A DNA stretch of 64,000 nucleotides, taken from assembly GCA_026390435.1 (NCBI GenBank), contig JAPLFY010000100.1, forward strand, positions 35,546-99,545, written 5' to 3'. This document shows, in pieces, positions 50,333-58,287 of the stretch (positions are counted from its first letter, which is position 1; the number at the start of each line of letters is the position of its first letter). A program made the translations under genes and the position numbers. The DNA comes from Pseudomonadota bacterium. Its GTDB lineage: Bacteria > Bdellovibrionota_B > Oligoflexia > Oligoflexales > CAIYRB01. A model generated the notes under the pieces. It saw only the letters and a list, made by a program, of their open reading frames with translations. It was not told where the DNA came from and made no database searches.

Positions 50333-51127
50333 ATGTGGAGTGAGGTCGCCCGTAGCTTACAGATGGGTAATGGCTATGTGCTGACGATGTTAGCCATAGG
50401 ATTTATCGCCTGTATTTTGTTTTTTGAACGGTTGATCATGTTACAAGCTGTCTACCACATAAATTTTTCAAAGTTTCTCAACAGTCTTAGGAAGATGGTT
50501 CTTTCTGAAGATTTAAACAGAGCCGTCAACCTCTGTAAAAATACATCTTCTACTTCGCTCCCCAAAATAGCCTGCAGAGCTCTCGAAGCTGCCGATAGCG
50601 ACCCTACTAAAGTACGCGGCACCATTGAGGAAGAAGCACTGGAGTTTTTGCCAAGTATAGAGCGACGCTTGGGGGCCTTACCGGCACTAACCCTTCTAAT
50701 TATGTTGGTCGGCATCCTAGGGACCATTGACTCTCTGTGGGTGGCATTTCAATCTGTAGACGTACTGGATACAGCCAAGAAACAGGCGACCATCGCGCAA
50801 GGTATTGCTAGCTCGCTTTCCCCAACTGCGCTCGGACTTCTTTTTGGAACAATATTGCTATCCGGATATTATTTGCTCAAAGGTATGGCCATAAACTTAA
50901 CCGAAAGCATCCACCATGGTGTTGCCGTTCTAATTAATCTTTTAGCCCCTCGTGACGCCATTTCATACGTTCCGATGACAGAGAGTTCCGAGATCTCACA
51001 TTCACCACAGTCCGAACAACCATCCAATGAAAAGATTGCTGGCGCAGCCCCCGCGGCCGCTCCTGCGGAAGAGAGCTTCGATGATGTATCAATCGAAGAT
51101 ATCAAGGATGAAGAAGAAATCATCTGA
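50333..51127 (+). CDS. MotA/TolQ/ExbB proton-channel family protein
   Basis: A 264-aa inner-membrane protein with the TolQ/ExbB layout: one helix near residues 14-36, a long cytoplasmic segment, then two helices (about 115-140 and 163-185) with TLLIMLVGILGTIDSLWVAF and ASSLSPTALGLLFGTIL, the conserved channel block. The C-terminal 45 residues are acidic and Ala/Pro-rich. These proteins form the stator channel that uses proton motive force. It heads a run with two ExbD-like genes and an AgmX-type gene. TACAAT at 50302-50307 may be its -10. Confidence 0.88.
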   Translation: MWSEVARSLQMGNGYVLTMLAIGFIACILFFERLIMLQAVYHINFSKFLNSLRKMVLSEDLNRAVNLCKNTSSTSLPKIACRALEAADSDPTKVRGTIEEEALEFLPSIERRLGALPALTLLIMLVGILGTIDSLWVAFQSVDVLDTAKKQATIAQGIASSLSPTALGLLFGTILLSGYYLLKGMAINLTESIHHGVAVLINLLAPRDAISYVPMTESSEISHSPQSEQPSNEKIAGAAPAAAPAEESFDDVSIEDIKDEEEII

Positions 51128-51635
51128 CGAGCAATGGCTTTTTCGAGCATTGCTAGTCAGTCTTTTCGGACTTTTCAGCATCCTTGCCTTTTGTTTTCGG
51201 GTTGTCACTTTGCCCGCAGGCTACGGCATTGTGCCAGTTGAAATTCCTGTTTTGCAGGCCTCTCTTCAAGATCCTGGCTTTCATCAATTCCGCGAAGGGG
51301 CTACCGAGTCATTGACTAGCAATACTCCGACCGTAGTCCTAACAACAGATGCATTTTTCTTTGGAGACTTATCCGCTTTTTCAGAAAACTTCTCAGACAC
51401 GAGCAACAAATTTATCATCCGACATGCCTCCGGCAGCCCTCAACTTAGTTTGCTACTGCAACAGCTCACTAAGTGGGTCACAAATAGATCACATGAATCG
51501 AATATTCCTTTAAGTAAGGTTCTTGTTCTCATACCCGCTGGTGAAATCCCCGTCCCCATACTGACAGAAGTAATCGCTGGACTCAGGTCTTCTCCCCACT
51601 TCAAACGAGTCGTTCTAAGTAGCGGGCTAAACTAA
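51108..51635 (+). CDS. ExbD/TolR-like protein 1
   Basis: A 175-aa protein with one N-terminal membrane helix (about 13-33) and a periplasmic domain. The C-terminal LVLIPAGEIPVPILTEVIAGL matches the ExbD/TolR fold (the 'aD..vpyg.vv.v.d' strand-helix), though the usual membrane aspartate is not evident. ATG 51108 (inside the ExbB-like gene, 20-bp overlap) is chosen over upstream in-frame starts because it places the helix at the N-terminus. Its stop overlaps the next start (TAATG). Confidence 0.72.
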   Translation: MKKKSSDEQWLFRALLVSLFGLFSILAFCFRVVTLPAGYGIVPVEIPVLQASLQDPGFHQFREGATESLTSNTPTVVLTTDAFFFGDLSAFSENFSDTSNKFIIRHASGSPQLSLLLQQLTKWVTNRSHESNIPLSKVLVLIPAGEIPVPILTEVIAGLRSSPHFKRVVLSSGLN

Positions 51636-52207
51636 TGTCTTCTCCAATTTTAGACAAAAATCATTGGAGCTCCCGATTTGCTGTCGCCCAGAATCGGCTC
51701 CGTGAACCGCTTTGGTGGTTTCCCTATCCATTTCTGCTAGCCTTTGGCCTGGTCCTTTTACTGATGGCCCATGTTCTGTTCACGACTAATCCGCGCATGG
51801 GCAATCCGGCAGACGTCGTAACTTTTCCCTCAACGCCTCAACGCGATAGCGCAATCTGGCTAAGCGTGACCCCCATCGGCAATGATGTCGTTGTCACTAC
51901 AAATGACCGGAAGGTTTTCCGCTGGCCGCAGAAAATTAGATCTGAGCATGATATTCGCGAGTTGGTCTTCTACCTAAGGGAGCGCGTTCATCAAGAAATT
52001 CAATCGGCAGCTTTGCTGCAAAGAATTTATAACATCCAAACGACAGCGGTGATTGCTGCGGATCAGAGATTAAAATATCTACATTTGCGTCCAATTATTC
52101 ACGCCTTGGCCCAGGCTGGCATTAGCAATTATGGTTTTGAAACGTTAAATCCGGTCCTCACCAACTCGACGCAGACACTTCATCGTGGAGGTGTCTCGCA
52201 GGAATGA
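51635..52207 (+). CDS. ExbD/TolR-like protein 2
   Basis: A 190-aa protein with one membrane helix (about 31-50, FLLAFGLVLLLMAHVLF) and a periplasmic domain with TAVIAADQRLKYLHLRPIIHAL and AQAGISNYGFET, the ExbD C-terminal pattern. Again the classic membrane aspartate is not seen. ATG overlaps the stop of the previous gene by 1 bp, and the end overlaps the AgmX-type gene by 4 bp. Paired, non-identical ExbD subunits also occur in gliding and polysaccharide-linked complexes of myxobacteria. Confidence 0.75.
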   Translation: MSSPILDKNHWSSRFAVAQNRLREPLWWFPYPFLLAFGLVLLLMAHVLFTTNPRMGNPADVVTFPSTPQRDSAIWLSVTPIGNDVVVTTNDRKVFRWPQKIRSEHDIRELVFYLRERVHQEIQSAALLQRIYNIQTTAVIAADQRLKYLHLRPIIHALAQAGISNYGFETLNPVLTNSTQTLHRGGVSQE

Positions 52208-53901
52208 AGAAAGCAGCCAACAGCAAGAAAAAGACTGGCAGTGCACTCGGGATGAAGAGTAAAGGCGCATTCCTTTACGTCGAAGTTTTGCAAAACGGCA
52301 GCACCCTGGCCTCGATGACTCGGGGGCTGAAGCGCCGTGGTCGACTGTCACTTACCAGCACCGGTTCTGGGCCACTTGTATTACCCCACTACCCCTTTAA
52401 TGACGGCCGCTTGGACTTTCTTCACGTCACGTCCAGCGGGATCATGATCGATTTAAATCATGAGTGGAGTGGTTTTTGTAGCCTCAAAGGGCAACTGCGT
52501 GCGATTGACAAAGGCGGGCGCAACCAATCCTCAATCGAATTAAAAAATGGCGACTATGCCAGCATGACTAACGGGGATCTTCGTATTATGGTCAGGATTG
52601 GTCCTGCCCAGCGCACTCCCAAGGCTGCAAGCCTGCGTGTTGCATCCGCATATAGGTCCTCAATATTTAGACTCATTATGCCAAGCATTCTTGAGTGGCA
52701 AATCACCTCGATCGCCGCTCTTATGGCCTTAGTTGTATTCGGAAGTGCCTGTATAGGACTATTAAACCGACCCGTGTCTCGCCCAACTGCCATGGGAGAG
52801 ATTGCCGACGACTATATTTTAAACTTCGTCTCTCCGGCCCATTTGATTCATGCGCCCGAGGCCCTCCAAAAACAGCTAAATCGGCCGCTTTTGTTACAAC
52901 AAGTAATGGCGTTTTATACGAATGTTACAGCATCTCTGATGGGTTGGCCTCTGCAAAACGAACGCCTCCTGCCGCCTACAACGGTGGAAACCTACCGAGT
53001 CCTTCGGGAGAATTCTCGCCGTGTCGCTACCGCAAAACGGCAGAGGCAGCAAGAGATTGACCAACTGCAAATGATGAAAAACGGCGTCGGACTAATCACC
53101 ATACCAAGTGTAGTCGGCGAGAGTTTGCCCGGAAGCATGCTACGAGTTGCTGACAAGATTTCCATTTTGCATAAAAGCTTTGATGAAAATCTCGCGGCAA
53201 AGCGTCGGATTCAAAAGGTGTTCCCGCATGATCCCGAGTACGCCTGGGAAGACTACAAAAACGTTAATGAAGTCGACCCGCTGTCCGCTGCAACGGGCAA
53301 GATAAAGCCTTTTAACATCCTTAGTGAAGAGGAACTGGTTTACGAAGAGAGCCGGGCTCTGGCCAAACGCGCCGAAAAAAAACAGTCAAAAGTCGTGAGT
53401 CTTATGGGAGAAAAAGACTTTATTACACCGGCGTCTTCAAAGCCAATCGCGATTCCAGATGGCGTTCGCTTTGCGTCTTTCGCCAACCAAGTCGACTTCA
53501 TGATTGCCGACGAAAAACTTTATCAGCTTCAAGCAGCGGAATTTGGTCAAGTCAAGGCTGAGACCAAACCAGAGAGCAAGGCGGTGATACAGGAGCCACT
53601 AGTCGGTGAGATTGAACCAGCGCTCATCGAAAACTATATTAAAAAGAACCAATTTGAACTTCAACTCTGTTATGAACTCGCCCTTCGTCGCAATGAACAA
53701 GCCGCTGGAACCATGGAATGGCGTTGGCGAATTGATTCTAGGGGGACTATTTCGGGCCTGGCGCTCATCAACACTAGTATCAAAGACCCGCGTATGACAG
53801 ATTGCATCCGGCGGAAAATTGCCGCCTGGCGCTTCCCGAGGCCGCGTCGGGGCAGCATCGAAGTGAGTTACCCTTTTGAATTTGCTCCAACCAAAGGATA
53901 A
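52204..53901 (+). CDS. AgmX/PglI C-terminal domain protein (TonB-like energy transducer)
   Basis: A 565-aa single-pass membrane protein. Residues about 15-140 are a beta-rich domain that may be a diverged FHA-like module. One helix lies near 165-185 (TSIAALMALVVFGSACIGLL). The C-terminal 100 residues (IENYIKKNQFELQLCYE, GLALINTSIKDPRMTDCIRRKI, WRFPRPRRGSIEVSYPFEF) match the AgmX/PglI C-terminal family, which works like the TonB/TolA end that contacts outer-membrane partners. With the ExbB- and two ExbD-like proteins it would form a trans-envelope machine. The RNase J start lies in its last 26 bp. Confidence 0.83.
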   Translation: MKKAANSKKKTGSALGMKSKGAFLYVEVLQNGSTLASMTRGLKRRGRLSLTSTGSGPLVLPHYPFNDGRLDFLHVTSSGIMIDLNHEWSGFCSLKGQLRAIDKGGRNQSSIELKNGDYASMTNGDLRIMVRIGPAQRTPKAASLRVASAYRSSIFRLIMPSILEWQITSIAALMALVVFGSACIGLLNRPVSRPTAMGEIADDYILNFVSPAHLIHAPEALQKQLNRPLLLQQVMAFYTNVTASLMGWPLQNERLLPPTTVETYRVLRENSRRVATAKRQRQQEIDQLQMMKNGVGLITIPSVVGESLPGSMLRVADKISILHKSFDENLAAKRRIQKVFPHDPEYAWEDYKNVNEVDPLSAATGKIKPFNILSEEELVYEESRALAKRAEKKQSKVVSLMGEKDFITPASSKPIAIPDGVRFASFANQVDFMIADEKLYQLQAAEFGQVKAETKPESKAVIQEPLVGEIEPALIENYIKKNQFELQLCYELALRRNEQAAGTMEWRWRIDSRGTISGLALINTSIKDPRMTDCIRRKIAAWRFPRPRRGSIEVSYPFEFAPTKG

Positions 53902-55612
53902 AAAGCCTTTGATCTCAGATCAGCAGTACTTTGCCCCTTACCATGACCCCGACTCAGTACGTATCATCCCATTAGGGGGGTGCGGCGAGTTTGGAATGAA
54001 TCTCACTGCATTTCTCGTCCGCGGGAAGCTTTTTGTAATCGACGCCGGCGTTCGATTTCCCGAGCCTTTCCGACTTGGAATTGATGCCATGTTGCCGAAC
54101 GTGGACCCATGGTTCCAAGCGGCGGGTGGCGTCCATGCCTATCTATTGACCCATGGCCATGAGGACCATCTTGGTGCGATGCCGCATTTGCTGCAAAAGT
54201 GGCCGGCGCCAGTCTACGGCACAGGTTGGACTATAGAGCTACTACGTTCAAAGTTCTCCAGAATGGGTAAAGATGCCAACGCCTACAAGCTTCACGTCGT
54301 CGAGGCAGGCGATCACGTAGTCACAGCTGGTTTTGACGCTGAATATGTGCACGTCAATCATTCCATTCCAATGACCTGCTCACTGTTCCTGCGTTTGCCT
54401 GGTTTAAATATTTTTCATACCGGTGACTTTAAATTCGAACAACACCCAATACTCGAAAATCCGACAGATTTTGAGAAATTAGCCGCCATTGGCAACGAGG
54501 GCGTCGACCTCCTCCTAACGGACAGTACAAACGCAGATAAAGATGGATTTTGCCCTGGCGAGGACACTGTCTTTGAGCCCCTTAAAGACGTGGTGAACGC
54601 CTGTGAAAAGGCCGCCATTATTACAACATTCTCTAGTAACTTAGGGCGCTTAAAAACAATCGTGGATGTCTGCCAAGCTACCGGACGCAAACTATACATA
54701 ACAGGAGGTGGCCTAGAGGGTACGCTAGCGATAGCGAAAAACTTAGGCCTGTATCACTTGCCTGAAAATTTGCGTGTGGCTGACAATCAACTGGGGAGTA
54801 TTCCGCGGGAAAGACTCCTGGTTTTAACCACTGGCTGTCAGGGCGAAAGACGCTCTGGGTTGGCTCGAATCGCAAGTGGCGAACACAGACACTTCAGAAT
54901 TGGCGATGGCGACACCGTAATCTGGTCATCGCGCCTGATACCAGGTAACGAGAGAGCCGTAATTAGCCTCTCTAATAATTTACTGCGAGCTGGTGCTCGG
55001 GTGATCACTGCGCGGGAAGCGCCGGGCATCCATGTTAGTGGACATGCGTACGGCGGTGACATCGACCGCTTGGTCGGACTCCTTAAGCCACGTCATTACT
55101 TGCCCGTGCACGGAGCGTTCAGTCAGCTCCACGCTAACTCTAAAAGACCGGGACGACTGGGCATTTCAACGCAGTGTCAATTGATTGAATCTGGAGACGT
55201 ACTGGACGCTAACCGGCTTGGTGTCGATTTAGTCGGCCACATAGACGTGGAACTTGCATTTGTCGACGGAGACTCTCGGACGATTCTGGCTTATGAAGAC
55301 CTGCGGGAACGACTGAGGATAGGTGAATTGGGTGCGGCACTAGTAGACGGCGTATTTGATTTTAAGCGAGAAACTTGGCTCGTACGTCCAAACATAGAGT
55401 TCACCGGCTTGGCCTTTCCGATTTCCATCAATGAAGCTAAATGGCGTGCTGATAAAGCCGCGAAGGTGGCAAATATCGCAGCTCAGGGTCTATTACAAAA
55501 AGGGCAAAATTCGGAAGTTATCAATGAGGAAATCCGCAAGTTTATCCGCCGCGAGCTGCAGTTAGTCTTGAAGAAGAAGCCCGTAGTAACCGTCAAGCTC
55601 CATGTTGTTTAA
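53876..55612 (+). CDS. rnj: ribonuclease J
   Basis: RNase J is a metallo-beta-lactamase-fold RNase with 5'-3' exo- and endonuclease activity. The 578-aa protein has IPLGGCGEFGMNL near the start, LLTHGHEDHLGAMP (about 94), HVNHSIPMTC, HTGDFKFE, the beta-CASP region (ITTFSSNLGRLK) and HYLPVHGAFSQL (about 405). TTG 53876 is the predicted start; the family core begins 30 residues later, so a later start is possible. It overlaps the AgmX-type gene by 26 bp, coupling its expression to the envelope operon. Confidence 0.94.
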   Translation: MNLLQPKDKKPLISDQQYFAPYHDPDSVRIIPLGGCGEFGMNLTAFLVRGKLFVIDAGVRFPEPFRLGIDAMLPNVDPWFQAAGGVHAYLLTHGHEDHLGAMPHLLQKWPAPVYGTGWTIELLRSKFSRMGKDANAYKLHVVEAGDHVVTAGFDAEYVHVNHSIPMTCSLFLRLPGLNIFHTGDFKFEQHPILENPTDFEKLAAIGNEGVDLLLTDSTNADKDGFCPGEDTVFEPLKDVVNACEKAAIITTFSSNLGRLKTIVDVCQATGRKLYITGGGLEGTLAIAKNLGLYHLPENLRVADNQLGSIPRERLLVLTTGCQGERRSGLARIASGEHRHFRIGDGDTVIWSSRLIPGNERAVISLSNNLLRAGARVITAREAPGIHVSGHAYGGDIDRLVGLLKPRHYLPVHGAFSQLHANSKRPGRLGISTQCQLIESGDVLDANRLGVDLVGHIDVELAFVDGDSRTILAYEDLRERLRIGELGAALVDGVFDFKRETWLVRPNIEFTGLAFPISINEAKWRADKAAKVANIAAQGLLQKGQNSEVINEEIRKFIRRELQLVLKKKPVVTVKLHVV

Positions 55613-55623
55613 AGCGAGTACCT

Positions 55624-56223
55624 GTGGATCCAGTCATCATTGCAGCAGCAAAATTTGAGCTCGACCCCTTAACCAATGCGCTGCAGGAAAAGGGAATGAA
55701 TCCGACAACTAAGTTGATCGGAATAGGCTCACTTAATGCGGCCAAACGAGCCAGACAGGTCGCTGAAGCGTGCCGCGGTCGCAATGTAATCTTTGTGGGT
55801 ACATGCGGAATATTTGGGTCATTCAATCGTGTCCATCTGATAAGGGCGCAAGAGGTTCACTGGTTACCAACGTGTGAGCGTTTAGGCCTCTCCTACACTG
55901 TGAGAGACTCAGCGCCATCAATCGTGCTGCCTCCTGCCCCCGCCTATTGCCAGTCACTTCCAGAGAAAAAGGTCATTTGCTCTCCGGGCATTAGCCTCGT
56001 GAGTAAACTACCAGATCATTTATCAGCCGATCCCTGTGTCGAGAATCTTGAGCTATACTCATGTATTGGTGAAATAGCGGCGCAAGCCGCTAGCTTAGCT
56101 GTGGTGTTAGCTGTCACCAACAGTGTCGGGCCTGACTCTCACTCGCAGTGGCGTCAACACTTCGCAGGAGCCGCTGGAGCGACTGCCGAGTTCTTATGTG
56201 CAAGATTAGCAAAATCCCAATAA
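55624..56223 (+). CDS. nucleoside-phosphorylase-fold protein, MTA/SAH nucleosidase or futalosine-hydrolase-like
   Basis: A 199-aa protein of the PNP/UDP phosphorylase superfamily. GIGSLNAAKRA (about 33) and FVGTCGIFGSF (about 58) match the ribose/base loops, and ENLELYSC (about 140) the substrate glutamate block. The catalytic SD of MTA/SAH nucleosidase reads TN (VTNSVGPDSHSQW), closer to the SN seen in futalosine hydrolase (MqnB). The substrate is therefore uncertain. GTG start, 11 bp after RNase J. No other menaquinone gene is nearby. Confidence 0.65.
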   Translation: MDPVIIAAAKFELDPLTNALQEKGMNPTTKLIGIGSLNAAKRARQVAEACRGRNVIFVGTCGIFGSFNRVHLIRAQEVHWLPTCERLGLSYTVRDSAPSIVLPPAPAYCQSLPEKKVICSPGISLVSKLPDHLSADPCVENLELYSCIGEIAAQAASLAVVLAVTNSVGPDSHSQWRQHFAGAAGATAEFLCARLAKSQ

Positions 56224-56367
56224 GTAACTCTTCTCTCGCAATATAAACCTTGCTCCGCCAACGACTGGTCGAGTCTTTACAACCGTGCTAAAATTTTAAG
56301 AGTACCCCCTAAAAAATACTCCCGCTTATCTCGAGAATAACTTTCCCGCAATTCTAGGAAGGATTAT

Positions 56368-57162
56368 TTGCACGCCGACGCTGAAATCGCTGCGAGCGCT
56401 ACTGGTGCAACCCATGTTGGATTAGTGCGTGCGTGCAATCAGGACGCGTTCCTCGTGGACGACGAGCTTCACCTTTATGTTGTGGCGGATGGGATGGGTG
56501 GCCATGCCGGCGGTGAAATCGCCAGCAACCTCTGCATTACGTCTATCTCCCAATACCTTCTGGATCAAAAGGATCTCATTACTAGCTCACAGGAGCGTCA
56601 GCACCCTGATGCAAGAATCAGCAATCTGATGGCCGACGCAGTAAATCATGCCTCCACCAAAATATATGAGCGCGCCCTTGAAGAGCCCACCCTGAGAGGG
56701 ATGGGAACCACCGCCACTGCTGCGATCGTTGTAGATAAGTTCGCCTACATAGCACATGTCGGTGACAGTCGATGCTACCTGCTAAGGCGCGGCTTCATCT
56801 ATCAAGTAACAAACGATCACTCCTTAGTTAGCGAGCAAGTGCGGGCTGGTATCCTCACCAAAGAAGAGGCAGATCTTCATCACCTTCGGAACGTCATTAC
56901 TAGAAGCGTTGGATATCAAGAGGAAGAAGACGTCGACACGACCAGCTTGGCCCTGGAAAATGGCGACATGATCCTAATGTGCAGCGATGGTTTGCACGGA
57001 AAAGTGAGCGACAAAGAAATGTCCCTCATGCTTCGTGACAACGACCTTGATGCCGCACCTAAATTAATCAATCTCGCCAATGAACGTGGTGGAGAAGACA
57101 ACATAACCGTAGTCATCCTGAAAGTTAATTTCCGCTTACCGCACCCGCCTGCCCCCACTTGA
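56368..57162 (+). CDS. PP2C-family serine/threonine phosphatase
   Basis: A 264-aa metal-dependent protein phosphatase (PppA/Stp type). The motifs are GLVRACNQDAFLVDD (about 18), VVADGMGGHAGGE (about 38), MGTTATAAI, VGDSRCYLLRRG (about 129), MCSDGLHGKVSD and GGEDNITVVIL (about 242). Soluble. TTG 56368 is supported by AGGAAGGA (56357-56364). Its partner kinase is not in the window; the FHA protein at 48.6 kb may read the same phosphorylation. Confidence 0.93.
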   Translation: MHADAEIAASATGATHVGLVRACNQDAFLVDDELHLYVVADGMGGHAGGEIASNLCITSISQYLLDQKDLITSSQERQHPDARISNLMADAVNHASTKIYERALEEPTLRGMGTTATAAIVVDKFAYIAHVGDSRCYLLRRGFIYQVTNDHSLVSEQVRAGILTKEEADLHHLRNVITRSVGYQEEEDVDTTSLALENGDMILMCSDGLHGKVSDKEMSLMLRDNDLDAAPKLINLANERGGEDNITVVILKVNFRLPHPPAPT

Positions 57163-57223
57163 ATCCGGCAAAATTTCTTTCCGCGCCAGTCAAGCAGGGC
57201 TCCCGCCTTCGGACGGACTCTCG

Positions 57224-58195
57224 ATGAAACGAATCACTATCATGATCATCCCTGACGGCTGTCGCGCGACGCGTCAGCTGCGCATTCCCGAAGCGCTGGT
57301 CAAGATCACCTTCGGTCTGAGCTTGGTGGCCCTGTGCGCTGCTGGCTTCGTCTTTTTTGATTATCTGGAACTTCGCTATTTTCGAAATAATTTTAGGCTG
57401 GTGGCGAGCGAAAACGAAGACCTAAAGGGCGAAGCTCGCCTGCTTATGCAGAACCTGGAAGAGGTCAAGGGAGCTCTACGTCGAGTCCAGGACTACACCG
57501 GTAAGTTGGGTGAATTGACTGCACTGAAAGTACAAAAATTCACAAAAAAAACAGGCATTGGGCCGCTTACGGCTGAAGAATTTAGTGTGGCCCAGCAGTC
57601 GACCGCGGTTGTTGCAACCAAGGACTCGAGCGCATACGTTCCGGTCGGACTGAATGTAGACAAGCTAGTTTTTCGTCCAATTTTTGACCGCTTGGCATCT
57701 ATTGGACATGCCGCCAATAACCACGCCATGGAACTGCAGCACCTACTGTCTACCCTTAGCCAACAAAAGAATTTATTGTCGTCGATTCCCTCCGTCGCGC
57801 CGGTTGATGGCTGGATCACAAGCGGCTTCGGCACTCGGGTCTCGCCGTTTACGGGTGAACGCACAGCCCATGCCGGAATCGACATTGCCGCACCTGTAGG
57901 CACACCGATTATGGCACCGGCGGACGGCGTCGTGATTTTTACGGGCGCCAAAGCTGGGTTCGGAAACTTCATTATGATTGCGCATGGTTATGGCGTTGTG
58001 ACGCGGTATGGTCACAACCATCAGAATCTGGTGCAGCCAGGCCAGAAAGTAGGACGCGGCGAGCAAATAGGCACGGTTGGGGAGACGGGGCGGGCCACCG
58101 GACCACACCTACACTATGAAGTCGTCATTAACGGCAAACTAGAGAATCCGCAAAAATTTATCCTCGATATGGCCGACATCTACCGAATCTATTAA
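57224..58195 (+). CDS. M23-family peptidase with membrane anchor and coiled coil
   Basis: A 323-aa cell-wall-associated protein. A short cytoplasmic start and one helix (about 28-48) are followed by a coiled coil (about 60-105) and a C-terminal LytM/M23 domain. The zinc residues are present: [14 protein letters not shown] (about 212), and GPHLHYEVV (about 291) following [11 protein letters not shown]. Such proteins either cut peptidoglycan cross-links or activate amidases in division; the intact zinc site suggests real activity. It lies 60 bp after the PP2C gene and upstream of secA. Confidence 0.92.
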   Translation: MKRITIMIIPDGCRATRQLRIPEALVKITFGLSLVALCAAGFVFFDYLELRYFRNNFRLVASENEDLKGEARLLMQNLEEVKGALRRVQDYTGKLGELTALKVQKFTKKTGIGPLTAEEFSVAQQSTAVVATKDSSAYVPVGLNVDKLVFRPIFDRLASIGHAANNHAMELQHLLSTLSQQKNLLSSIPSVAPVDGWITSGFGTRVSPFTGERTAHAGIDIAAPVGTPIMAPADGVVIFTGAKAGFGNFIMIAHGYGVVTRYGHNHQNLVQPGQKVGRGEQIGTVGETGRATGPHLHYEVVINGKLENPQKFILDMADIYRIY

Positions 58196-58287
58196 TCCCA
58201 AGCGATAGTTGCTGTTTCCCAAGTTCCAAGCGGAAAGGTATATTGCCAAGGTTCCATGAACCGCTTGCGACAGAATTGGGCAGCCTC

